NCBI GenBank assembly: GCA_018820205.1
Contig: JAHJOK010000043.1
Location: 1-63,475 of the forward strand
Reading direction: 5' to 3'
DNA length: 63,475 nt
From: Alphaproteobacteria bacterium
GTDB taxonomy: Bacteria > Pseudomonadota > Alphaproteobacteria > Caulobacterales > Caulobacteraceae
The translations under genes and the position numbers were made by a program. Below, in pieces: positions 34,660 through 42,584 of this stretch (position 1 is the first letter of the stretch; the number at the start of each line of letters is the position of its first letter). The notes under the pieces were generated by a model. The model had not been told where the DNA came from. It did not search any database and was given only the letters and a program-made list of their open reading frames with translations.

Positions 34660-36837
34660 ATGCGTTCGATCCTGATGACCGTGGCGGCCGTCGCGGCGCT
34701 GCTCGCGCCGGGCGTGGCTCTGGCCCAGACCCCGCCGCCCCACCTGCCCGCGGACCTATCGCCGGCCGGTGTTCGCGCCGCCGACGACCACCTGGCGCTG
34801 GAACAGGTCGAGGGCGCCGAGGCCATGGCCTTCGTCGCGGCCGAGAACCAGCGGTCCCTGGCCGTTCTAACCGGCGATCCGCGCTATGAGACATTCCGGG
34901 CGCAGGCCTTCGACATCCTGTCGTCCACCGACCGCATTCCGACGCCGTCCTTCCTGGGCGAGGGCATCGGCAATTTCTGGCAGGACGCGACCAATCCCAA
35001 GGGCGTCTGGCGGCGCACGACGCTGGACAGCTATCGCAGCGACGCGCCGCAATGGGAGACCCTGCTGGACGTCGACGCCCTGTCGGCGACCGAGGGCAAG
35101 GACTGGGTCTTCAAGGGCGCGAACTGCCTGGCGCCGGACGAGACCCGCTGTCTGATCTCCCTGTCCGAGGGCGGCAAGGACGCCGTGGTCGTGCGCGAGT
35201 TCGACACCGCGACCCGGGCCTTCGTCGAGGACGGCTTCGTCCTGCCGGAGGGCAAGCATCGACTGGAATGGTTCGACGTCGACACCCTTCTGGTCGCCAC
35301 CGATTTCGGCCCGGAAACCCTGACCGAGAGCGGCTATCCTTTCATCGTCAAACGCCTCAAACGCGGACAGCGTCTGGCCCAGGCGACGGAAATCTATCGC
35401 GGCGACATCGCCGACGGCGGCTATGGGGTCAGCCCGACCGTGTATCGCGACGGGGCGGGGGCGGTGCTGGCGACGATCGTCAACCGGCCCCTGGACACCT
35501 TCCGATCGGAGACCTGGCGCATCTCGGGCGGGACCGTCGTCAAGCTGCACCTGCCCGAACGGGTCGCCGTGCACGGGGTCCTCGACAACCGGCTGATCGT
35601 CACCCTTGAAGAGGACTGGTCGCCGCATACCGGCCGACCCTATCCGGCCGGAACGGTCCTGTCCGTGTCGCTGGAAGCCCTGGCCCGCGAAGACAAGGGC
35701 CCGCCCCCGCCGGACACGGATCCCGACACGGTGTTCCGCCCAGGTCCGCGCCAATCGGTCGAACGCGTCGCCCTGCTGGATGACGGCCTGGTCATGGCCG
35801 TCTCCGACAATGTCGTGGGCGCCCTGCGCCGGTTCACCTTCGGCGCGAACGGAACCGCATCCTGGACCTCGACCCCGGTCGAGGCTCCTGCGAACAGCGC
35901 CGTCGGCATCGGCGACGTGTCGCGCGGTTCGGGCCGGATGTTCGTCTCGACCCAGGGTTTTCTGACCCCGCCGACGCTGAGCCTGCTGGGCGCCGGCGCC
36001 GCCGATTTGACCGCCCTGAAGTCCGGCCCGGCCCTGTTCGACGCCTCGACCCACGTCGTCGAACAGTTCGAGGCGACATCGACCGACGGGACGCAGATCC
36101 CCTATTTCCTCGTCCGTCCGGCCGACGCGCCGATCGACGGATCGACGCCGACGATCATGTTCGGATATGGCGGGTTCCAGATCGCCTTCCCGCCCGCCTA
36201 CAAGCCCGAACTTGGCAAGCTGTGGCTGGAGAACGGCGGGGCGTACGTGGTCGCCAACATTCGGGGCGGCGGCGAGTTCGGCCCGGCCTGGCACCAGGCG
36301 GCCCTGCGCGAGAACCGTCAGTTGGCTTTTGACGATTTCGCCGCCGTGGCGCGGGATCTGGAAACGCGCGGCGTGACCTCGCCCCGTCGCCTGGGCATCT
36401 ACGGGCGGTCGAACGGCGGAGTCCTGACCTCCGTCTCGATCACCCAGCATCCCGAACTGTTCAACGCGGCGGTGATCGAAAGCCCGCTGATCGACATGCT
36501 GCGCTATCAGGACCTGCCTGCCGGCGCGTCCTGGATCGGCGAATACGGCGATCCGCGCGTTCCTGGCGACGCAGCCTTCATCGCCGAATATTCCGCCTAT
36601 CAGCGGCTGCGTCCCGATGCCGACTACCCGCGCGTCTATATCACCACCAACACCCGCGACGACCGCGTCCACCCGGGCCATGCGAGGAAATTCGCCGCGC
36701 GGCTGGGCAATCAGGGCCACGATCACCTCTATTACGAGGAGACGTCCGGCGGTCACTCCAACGACGCCGACCCGGTGGCCAACGCGCGACGCTGGGCCCG
36801 GCACTATGTCTATCTGTCGCAACAGCTGATGGACTGA
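34660..36837 (+). CDS. Secreted S9 prolyl oligopeptidase, copy 2
   Basis: The 725-residue product has a signal peptide (MRSILMTVAAVAALLAPGVA, then LAQ). Its propeller has the same landmarks as copy 1: NFWQDATNPKGVWRRTTLDS, VFKGANC, LISLSEGGKDAVVVREFD. The triad is S584 (GRSNGG), the aspartate of DDRV near 667-668, and H699 (SGGHSND). The serine motif GRSNGG differs from GGSQGG of copy 1, which suggests a different specificity. The ATG at 34660 follows a TTG at 34657; I chose ATG. Confidence 0.93.
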   Translation: MRSILMTVAAVAALLAPGVALAQTPPPHLPADLSPAGVRAADDHLALEQVEGAEAMAFVAAENQRSLAVLTGDPRYETFRAQAFDILSSTDRIPTPSFLGEGIGNFWQDATNPKGVWRRTTLDSYRSDAPQWETLLDVDALSATEGKDWVFKGANCLAPDETRCLISLSEGGKDAVVVREFDTATRAFVEDGFVLPEGKHRLEWFDVDTLLVATDFGPETLTESGYPFIVKRLKRGQRLAQATEIYRGDIADGGYGVSPTVYRDGAGAVLATIVNRPLDTFRSETWRISGGTVVKLHLPERVAVHGVLDNRLIVTLEEDWSPHTGRPYPAGTVLSVSLEALAREDKGPPPPDTDPDTVFRPGPRQSVERVALLDDGLVMAVSDNVVGALRRFTFGANGTASWTSTPVEAPANSAVGIGDVSRGSGRMFVSTQGFLTPPTLSLLGAGAADLTALKSGPALFDASTHVVEQFEATSTDGTQIPYFLVRPADAPIDGSTPTIMFGYGGFQIAFPPAYKPELGKLWLENGGAYVVANIRGGGEFGPAWHQAALRENRQLAFDDFAAVARDLETRGVTSPRRLGIYGRSNGGVLTSVSITQHPELFNAAVIESPLIDMLRYQDLPAGASWIGEYGDPRVPGDAAFIAEYSAYQRLRPDADYPRVYITTNTRDDRVHPGHARKFAARLGNQGHDHLYYEETSGGHSNDADPVANARRWARHYVYLSQQLMD

Positions 36838-36893
36838 GCGCTCACGGGAATATGAGAGGCGGCCGGCGCGGGAGACCGCTAGGAGTCCTGCCC

Positions 36894-37637
36894 ATGGATG
36901 CGAGGGGCTTCATCATCACGGCCGTTCTGGCCCTGGGGCTGGTCGGCGCCGTGGGCTCGACCGCCCAACCGGCGGGCGCGCGTTCGGTCCGGCTGACCGC
37001 GCCGGCCGAACCCGTGGTGGTCGAGTTGTTCACCGCCCAGGGCTGTTCCGGCTGTCCGGCCGCGAACGAGGCGGTCGAGGCGCTGTCGGCGGAGCCCGGC
37101 GTCATCGCCCTGACCTATGCGGTCGACTATTGGGATTATCTGGGCTGGCCCGACACCTTCGCCAAGCCCGAGTTCGCCCAGCGGCAGCGCGCCTATCAGG
37201 CGGCCATGCGGCTGCGCAGCGTCTATACGCCCCAGGTCGTCATCGATGGTCGCCGCCAGATCTCCGGGGCCGAGGGCGAGGCGATCCAGGCGGCCGTCGA
37301 CGAAGAAGCCGCGCGACGGGTCTTTCCGCCCGAGGTGCAGTTCCGCCAGGGCGCGGACGCGGTCGGCATCGGCTCCGGCAGACCGCCCCAGGGCGGAGCC
37401 GACGTCTGGGCCGTCACCTACCGTCCCGGCCCGCAGACCGTGACCGTGGCGGACGGAGACAATCGCGGCCGCGACGTCCGTCACGTCAATGTGGTCAAGG
37501 GACTGACCCGTCTGGGCGAATGGACCGGTCGTCCGATCCTGCTGGCCCTGCCCGCCGCGACCGACCCCGACGACCAGGTCGTGGTTCTGGTTCAACGCCG
37601 GAGCGACCGTCGCATCCTGACCGCCGCGGCGCCCTGA
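36894..37637 (+). CDS. DUF1223 exported thioredoxin-like protein
   Basis: The 247-residue product starts at an ATG with AGGAG eight bases upstream. It has a signal peptide (FIITAVLALGLVGAVGSTAQ). The DUF1223 core is VELFTAQGCSGCPAANEAVE with a CxxC pair, DYWDYLGWPDTFAKPEF, RQRAY, YTPQVVIDGRRQ. The fold is thioredoxin-like and the CxxC is at the right place for a redox site, but the biochemistry is unproven. The upstream extension (MRGGRRGRP) is a poor start. It follows the S9 pair by 56 bases. Confidence 0.88.
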   Translation: MDARGFIITAVLALGLVGAVGSTAQPAGARSVRLTAPAEPVVVELFTAQGCSGCPAANEAVEALSAEPGVIALTYAVDYWDYLGWPDTFAKPEFAQRQRAYQAAMRLRSVYTPQVVIDGRRQISGAEGEAIQAAVDEEAARRVFPPEVQFRQGADAVGIGSGRPPQGGADVWAVTYRPGPQTVTVADGDNRGRDVRHVNVVKGLTRLGEWTGRPILLALPAATDPDDQVVVLVQRRSDRRILTAAAP

Positions 37638-37657
37638 ACCTCGCGCGGGGCCGGGCG

Positions 37658-37671
37658 GCCAAGCGCTTGGC
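37658..37671. other. Perfect 14-base palindrome after the DUF1223 gene
   Basis: GCCAAGCGCTTGGC lies 20 bases after the DUF1223 stop and about 95 bases before the next start. It lacks a T-run. It could be an operator for the downstream gene. The rest of 37638-37765 shows no gene. Confidence 0.35.
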
Positions 37672-37765
37672 ATCCTTATCCGTTTCAGTCACTGTCGCCC
37701 CCGAATTGATCGCCGTCGGCGACGACCCGTCGTCCGACTTCGGCGACGCTCTTGGGGGAGCGAAT

Positions 37766-38455
37766 ATGGTGGAAAGCGCGGGTCCGGCGATCCGGTGGAA
37801 CACGGTCGCCGTCGTCCCCGTGGTCGCCATCGCGATCTGCATGCTCGCCCTGCTGGCCTCGTCCGCCGAATCCGGGACCCAGGTCTCTCCCCCTCCCGAT
37901 CCCGACGCCGAGGCCCGCGCGATCACCCAGATGGTCACGGCGGCCGAGGTCGCGAACTGGGCCCGCGATCATCGCGATCCCCAAGCCATGATCGTCGCCG
38001 CCCGCATGCTGGGCGAGATCAGAACGCGCCGCCAGGACGGCGATGACGCCTTCCTGACCCCCAGCGCGCTGTTGCAGGAGGCCGAGGCCATGGCCGGTTC
38101 GGACGCCGCCCTGCTGGAGCAGATCGGCCGGCTTCGGTCACCCGACAAGGGCGTTCGCGCCTCGCCCTTCGGACGCGGCCCGATCGTGGTGGTGCGCCGC
38201 CTGCGCGCCCGCGAGACCTATGGTTTCACCGTCGAGGCGCGCCGTCACGAGGTCCTGAGGGTCGCGGCCATCGGCGATGGCGACACCAATATCGACCTGG
38301 CGCTGAAGGGCGCCGACGGCGTGGTGGTCTGCGCCGACGGCTCGCGCGACCACTATCCGGTCTGCACCCTGGCCAGCCCGGAAGGCGGCCCCATTCGCAT
38401 CGAGGTCGTCAACCGCGGCCGGGTGTGGTCACGGGTCCAGATCCTGACTAATTAG
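37766..38455 (+). CDS. Exported or anchored protein of unknown function
   Basis: The 229-residue product has one membrane helix near the start (TVAVVPVVAIAICMLALLAS) and an outer domain. The start ATG has GGGGGAG upstream. The outer part has an all-helical region (AITQMVTAAEVANWARDHRD; LTPSALLQEAEAMAG), then a beta-rich domain with VEARRHEVLRVAAIGDGDTN and two cysteines (VVCADGS, YPVCTL) that could form a disulfide. The pattern resembles bacterial pre-peptidase (PPC-type) domains, but I do not recognise the family. It stands alone before the convergent phosphotransferase gene. Confidence 0.65.
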   Translation: MVESAGPAIRWNTVAVVPVVAIAICMLALLASSAESGTQVSPPPDPDAEARAITQMVTAAEVANWARDHRDPQAMIVAARMLGEIRTRRQDGDDAFLTPSALLQEAEAMAGSDAALLEQIGRLRSPDKGVRASPFGRGPIVVVRRLRARETYGFTVEARRHEVLRVAAIGDGDTNIDLALKGADGVVVCADGSRDHYPVCTLASPEGGPIRIEVVNRGRVWSRVQILTN

Positions 38456-38472
38456 TAGGGGCTGCGCCGGGC

Positions 38473-39549
38473 TCAGGCCCCCGCCTTCTCCGCAAAGCCC
38501 CAGGCCGCCCGCGCCAGCGGCGTCACCTGCTTGGCGGTCTGGACGGCATGGGCTGAGGCCGCCGTGCCGTCGCGCACCCGCCCGGCGATGCCCTGACAGA
38601 TCGCGGCGAGGCGGAACAGATTGTAGGCCATCAACCAGTCCAGGTTTACCGGCGCAGGCCGTCCCGACCGGGCGACATAGCGTTCGACCGTCTCCTCGAT
38701 CGTAGGAATGCCCAGCGCCGGAAGGTCCAGACCGGCCAGACCGTTCCGCACCGTCGGCGGCAGGACCCAGCCGATCAGCAGATAGGAAAAGTCAGCCATC
38801 GGATCGCCGAGCGTCGACAACTCCCAGTCCAGCACGGCCCGCACCTCGGCCGCGTCCGGGGCCAGGATCATGTTGTCCAGTCGAAAGTCCCCATGGACGA
38901 TGCCGACCGGCCCTTCGGGCGGCAGGCCTTCGGGCAGGAAGGCGATCAGCCGGTCCATCTCCGGGATCGGATCGATCTCGGAGGCCTTGTACTGCTTCGT
39001 CCAGCGCCCGACCTGACGCGCGAAATAATTGCCCGGCTTGCCGTAGTCGCCCAGGCCGATCGCGGCCGGGTCGAACGTGTGCAGGTCGGCCAGGGCATCG
39101 GTCTGGGCCTCGAAGATGGCGCGGCGTTCGGCCGGCTCCATGCCCGGCAATTTCAGGTCCCACAGGACGCGGCCCTCGACCTTGTCCATGACGTAGAACA
39201 TGGAGCCGATGACGGCATCATCCGTACACAGAGCATAGGGTTTGGCGACCGGGTATCCCTGTTTCGACAGGGCCGAGATCACCGTGAACTCCCGATCCAC
39301 CGCATGGGCCGAGGGCAGCAGGACCCCTGGCGGCTTCCGACGCAGCACATAGGCCGCGCCCGGGGTGGTCAGCTCATAGGTCGGGTTCGACTGGCCGCCC
39401 TTGAACTGGCGGATTGTCAGCGGCCCGGCATAGCCCTCGACGTTCACCGCCATCCAGGCTTCCAGCGCGGCCTCGTCGAGCCGGTATCGGGGATCGACCT
39501 CCCGGGTTCCGGAGAAGGCGGCCTGCGGATCGTTTGAGCTGTCGGTCAT
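38473..39549 (-). CDS. Phosphotransferase-fold protein (APH/ACAD10-like)
   Basis: The 358-residue protein has an aminoglycoside-phosphotransferase fold: TIRQFKGGQSNPTYEL, YVLRRKPPGVLLPSAHAVDRE, VMDKVEGRVLW, GIVHGDFRLDNMIL with the catalytic aspartate, and VLDWELSTLGDPMADFSYL. This sequence type is the same as the N-terminal kinase-like domain of ACAD10/11, which phosphorylates 4-hydroxy acids. It is not a drug-resistance enzyme. Its ATG overlaps the glpK stop (ATGA), so it is made with glycerol kinase. The substrate is not known. Confidence 0.85.
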   Translation of the reverse strand: MTDSSNDPQAAFSGTREVDPRYRLDEAALEAWMAVNVEGYAGPLTIRQFKGGQSNPTYELTTPGAAYVLRRKPPGVLLPSAHAVDREFTVISALSKQGYPVAKPYALCTDDAVIGSMFYVMDKVEGRVLWDLKLPGMEPAERRAIFEAQTDALADLHTFDPAAIGLGDYGKPGNYFARQVGRWTKQYKASEIDPIPEMDRLIAFLPEGLPPEGPVGIVHGDFRLDNMILAPDAAEVRAVLDWELSTLGDPMADFSYLLIGWVLPPTVRNGLAGLDLPALGIPTIEETVERYVARSGRPAPVNLDWLMAYNLFRLAAICQGIAGRVRDGTAASAHAVQTAKQVTPLARAAWGFAEKAGA

Positions 39550-41039
39550 TGTGCGGCGACAATGGCGGCCTTGATCGCACGGCGCCACCCCCTCAGCAGC
39601 GCTTCGCGCCGATCCGCCGACATCCCGGGTCTCCACACCGCCGGCGCCTCGTCGTTGCGGGGTTCCAGGTCGTCGATCAGCCCGACGCCCAGCGCCGCCA
39701 GTCGCGCCGCCCCCAGCGCCGTCATCTCCTGGAACGCCGGTCGCTCCACCGTGACCTCGCAGATGTCGGCCACGAACTGCATGGCGAAGGCGTTGGCGGT
39801 CACCCCGCCGTCGACCTTCAGCACGCTGAATTTCGGCGCCCCGTCCTTGGCCAAAGCATCCAGCAGGTCACGCGTCTGATAGGCCAGCGCCTCCAGCGCC
39901 GCCCGGACGAAATGGGCCGGCTTGGTATCCCGCGTCAGGCCGATCACCGCGCCGCGCGCATCCGGCTCCCACCAGGGCGCGCCCAGACCCGTGAAACCGG
40001 GGACCAGATAGACGCCGCCATTGTCCTTCAGCCCCTGGGCCACCGCCTCGGACTGACGGCTGTCGGAGATCATCCCGACCCCGTCCCTCAGCCACTGGAT
40101 CGCCGACCCGGCCGAGAAGATCGATCCCTCCAGCGCATAGGCGACTGTCTTCCCGACCTGATAGCCGAACGTGCCCAGCAGACGGCTCGACGACGCCACC
40201 GGCGCCTCCCCCACGTTCGCCACAAGAAAGGCCCCGGTGCCATAGGTGATCTTGGCGTCGCCGGGCTTCAGCGCTCCGTGCCCGACCAGGGCCGCCTGCT
40301 GGTCCCCCGCCGATCCCGTGATCGGCAGGGCGCGCCCGAACAGGGCCGGATCGCTCTCGCCCATCCGATCCGCACAGCCGACGATCCGGGGCAGGGCAGC
40401 CTTCGACACCTTGAACAGGTCGCACAGATCGTCGCGCCACTCGCGCGTCTTCAGGTCCATCAGCGAGGTGCGCGAGGCATTGGTTGCGTCGGTGACGTGG
40501 CTGGCCCCGCCGGTCAGTTTCCACACCAGCCAGGAATCGATGGTCCCGACCAGGACCTCGCCCTTTTCCGCCCGCTCGCGCGCGCCCGGAACTTCGTCCA
40601 GAAGCCAGGCGAATTTCGTCGCCGAGAAATAGGGGTCCAGGATCAACCCGGTCGCCGCCTGCACCATCGCCTCATGCCCCTCGGCCGCCATGCGTGCAGA
40701 GACATCGGCCGTCCGTCGGTCCTGCCAGACGATGGCCCTGTGCAGCGGCTCGCCGGTCGCGGCGTCCCAGATCACCGAGGTCTCGCGCTGGTTGGTGATG
40801 CCGAAGGCGGCGAACCGGCCGATTCCACCCGCCTTCTTGATCACCTCGCGGCAGGTCTGGACCGTGGCGCTCCAGATTTCGGTCGCATCATGCTCGACCC
40901 AGCCGGACTGGGGGAAATGCTGTTCCAGCTCGATCTGGCTGACCGCCACGGGATGCAGGCCTTTGTCGGCCCTGAGCTCGAACGCGATGGCCCGCGTCGA
41001 GGTCGTGCCCTGGTCGATGGCGAGGATACAGGTCGTCAT
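39546..41039 (-). CDS. glpK: Glycerol kinase
   Basis: It phosphorylates glycerol to sn-glycerol-3-phosphate. The 497-residue product has FGGY-kinase marks: ILAIDQGTTSTRAIAFEL at the start, FGITNQRETSVIWD, WQDRRTADVSARM, VNVGEAPVASSSRLLGTFGY-like mid part, and FSVLKVDGGVTANAF near the end. The GlpK signatures are full. gpsA in this window makes the same product from another route. There is no glpF or glpD next to it. Confidence 0.97.
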   Translation of the reverse strand: MTTCILAIDQGTTSTRAIAFELRADKGLHPVAVSQIELEQHFPQSGWVEHDATEIWSATVQTCREVIKKAGGIGRFAAFGITNQRETSVIWDAATGEPLHRAIVWQDRRTADVSARMAAEGHEAMVQAATGLILDPYFSATKFAWLLDEVPGARERAEKGEVLVGTIDSWLVWKLTGGASHVTDATNASRTSLMDLKTREWRDDLCDLFKVSKAALPRIVGCADRMGESDPALFGRALPITGSAGDQQAALVGHGALKPGDAKITYGTGAFLVANVGEAPVASSSRLLGTFGYQVGKTVAYALEGSIFSAGSAIQWLRDGVGMISDSRQSEAVAQGLKDNGGVYLVPGFTGLGAPWWEPDARGAVIGLTRDTKPAHFVRAALEALAYQTRDLLDALAKDGAPKFSVLKVDGGVTANAFAMQFVADICEVTVERPAFQEMTALGAARLAALGVGLIDDLEPRNDEAPAVWRPGMSADRREALLRGWRRAIKAAIVAAQ

Positions 41040-41111
41040 GATGGGTTCCGGCGCGCTTCCATTGTTTTGGCCACCTTACGCGGACGAACGGGATCGGGTT
41101 AAGTGCATGCC

Positions 41112-42116
41112 ATGTCCGACCGCACCGCTTCGTACGAAGGCGTCCTCGACGCCGCCCGCCAGATCGCTCCAGCGGCGGTTCGCACCCCCCTGATCGAAAG
41201 CCCGGCGCTGAACGAAAGGATGGGCGGCCGCATCCTGTTGAAGGCCGAGACGATGCAGGTCGCGGGCGCCTTCAAATTCCGCGGGGCCTACAACCGCATC
41301 AGCCGCCTGAACGCGGCCGAACTGGCGTCAGGCGTCGTCGCCTTCTCGTCCGGCAACCATGCGCAGGGCGTGGCGGCGGCGGCGAAGCTGATGGGCGCCC
41401 ACGCCACCATAGTGATGCCGGCCGACAGCCCGGCCATCAAGATCGCCGGGGTCAAGTCCTTTGGCGGCGAGGTGCGCCTGTACGACCGCTGGACCGAGAG
41501 CCGGGAAGAGATCGGCGCCCAGGTCGCCCGCGATCGCGGCTCCGTCCTGGTCCCCCCGTTCGACGATCCGTACGTCATCGAGGGTCAGGGCACGACGGCG
41601 CTGGAACTGCTGGATCAGGCGGGCGCCCCGATCGACCAGCTGCTGTGCCCCTGTTCCGGCGGCGGTCTGATGGCCGGCATCGATCTGGTCATGGAGGCCC
41701 AAAGCCCCGAGACGAAGACCTGGGCCGTCGAGCCCGAGGCCTATGACGACACCGCCCGCTCGCTGAAGGCGGGGGAACGGATGACCCATCCGTCCGGTCC
41801 GCCGTCGATCTGCGACGCGCTCCAGACCCCGATCCCCGGCGTGCTCACCTTTCCGATCAACCAGCGCGTCCTGTCCGGCGCCCTGTCGATCTCGGACACG
41901 GAGGCGGCCGAGGCCGTCGCCTACGCCTTCCGCACCCTGAAACTGGTGGTCGAGCCGGGCGGTTGCGCCGCGCTCGCCGCCGTCCTCGCCGGCAAGATCG
42001 AGACGAAGGACCGGACCACCGCCGTCATCCTGTCCGGGGGCAATATCGACCCCGGCCTGTTCGCAAAAATCATCGAAGGCCGGTTCGCTCCGGCCCCTCA
42101 AGGAGTCGCCGCATGA
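41112..42116 (+). CDS. Threonine/serine dehydratase (PLP-dependent)
   Basis: It probably deaminates threonine to 2-oxobutanoate or serine to pyruvate. The 334-residue fold-II PLP enzyme has K55 in AGAFKFRGAYN, SSGNHAQGVAAAAKLMGA, the phosphate-binding SGGGLMAGIDLV and VEPGGCAALAAVLAGKI at the end. It lacks the C-terminal ACT domain of the biosynthetic IlvA, so it is a catabolic type, or a racemase-like relative. The start is the ATG at 41112, three codons after a GTG. The stop overlaps the start of the MaoC gene (ATGA). Confidence 0.88.
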   Translation: MSDRTASYEGVLDAARQIAPAAVRTPLIESPALNERMGGRILLKAETMQVAGAFKFRGAYNRISRLNAAELASGVVAFSSGNHAQGVAAAAKLMGAHATIVMPADSPAIKIAGVKSFGGEVRLYDRWTESREEIGAQVARDRGSVLVPPFDDPYVIEGQGTTALELLDQAGAPIDQLLCPCSGGGLMAGIDLVMEAQSPETKTWAVEPEAYDDTARSLKAGERMTHPSGPPSICDALQTPIPGVLTFPINQRVLSGALSISDTEAAEAVAYAFRTLKLVVEPGGCAALAAVLAGKIETKDRTTAVILSGGNIDPGLFAKIIEGRFAPAPQGVAA

Positions 42117-42568
42117 CCAAACCCTCCGACCTGCAATCCCTGATCGGCACGGAAATCGGCCTGTCGAAATGGATTCTGGTGGATCAGGCCCGCATCGACG
42201 CATTCGCCGAGATCACCGAGGATCGCCAGTTCATCCACATCGATCCGGTCGCGGCCAAACAGACGCCTTTCGGCGGCACGATCGCCCACGGTTTCCTGAC
42301 CCTCAGCCTCGCCTCGGCCATGTCATACGATGCGGTCAAGCCGCTGGAGGGCGTGGTGATGGGCGTGAACTACGGGTTCGACAAACTGCGCTTCCTGGCC
42401 CCCGTTCCCGCCGGCTCGAACGTGCGAGGCCGGTTCAAGCTGCTGTCCGCCGAGGACAAGGGCGGCGGTCGGTGGTTGCTGAAGCACGAGCTGACCGTCG
42501 AGATCGAAGGCGGCGACAAGCCCGCCCTGATCGCCGAATGGCTGAGCATGCAGATGGTCGGCGGCTGA
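42113..42568 (+). CDS. MaoC-family hotdog dehydratase
   Basis: The 151-residue protein has the MaoC hotdog core: QARIDAFAEITEDRQFIHID with the catalytic aspartate/histidine region, TPFGGTIAHGFLTLSL and VNYGFDKLRFLAPVPAGSNV. MaoC proteins hydrate enoyl-CoA thioesters. NodN-like forms of this length are common. Its ATG overlaps the dehydratase stop (ATGA). The two genes may act on related short-chain acids, but the substrate is unknown. No membrane part. Confidence 0.9.
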   Translation: MTKPSDLQSLIGTEIGLSKWILVDQARIDAFAEITEDRQFIHIDPVAAKQTPFGGTIAHGFLTLSLASAMSYDAVKPLEGVVMGVNYGFDKLRFLAPVPAGSNVRGRFKLLSAEDKGGGRWLLKHELTVEIEGGDKPALIAEWLSMQMVGG

Positions 42569-42584
42569 CCTGACGGAGACCGTC

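Noticed and set aside
38473..39549. Aminoglycoside resistance gene
   Set aside because: The sequence type is ACAD10-like, coupled to glpK, and not like drug-modifying APH enzymes.
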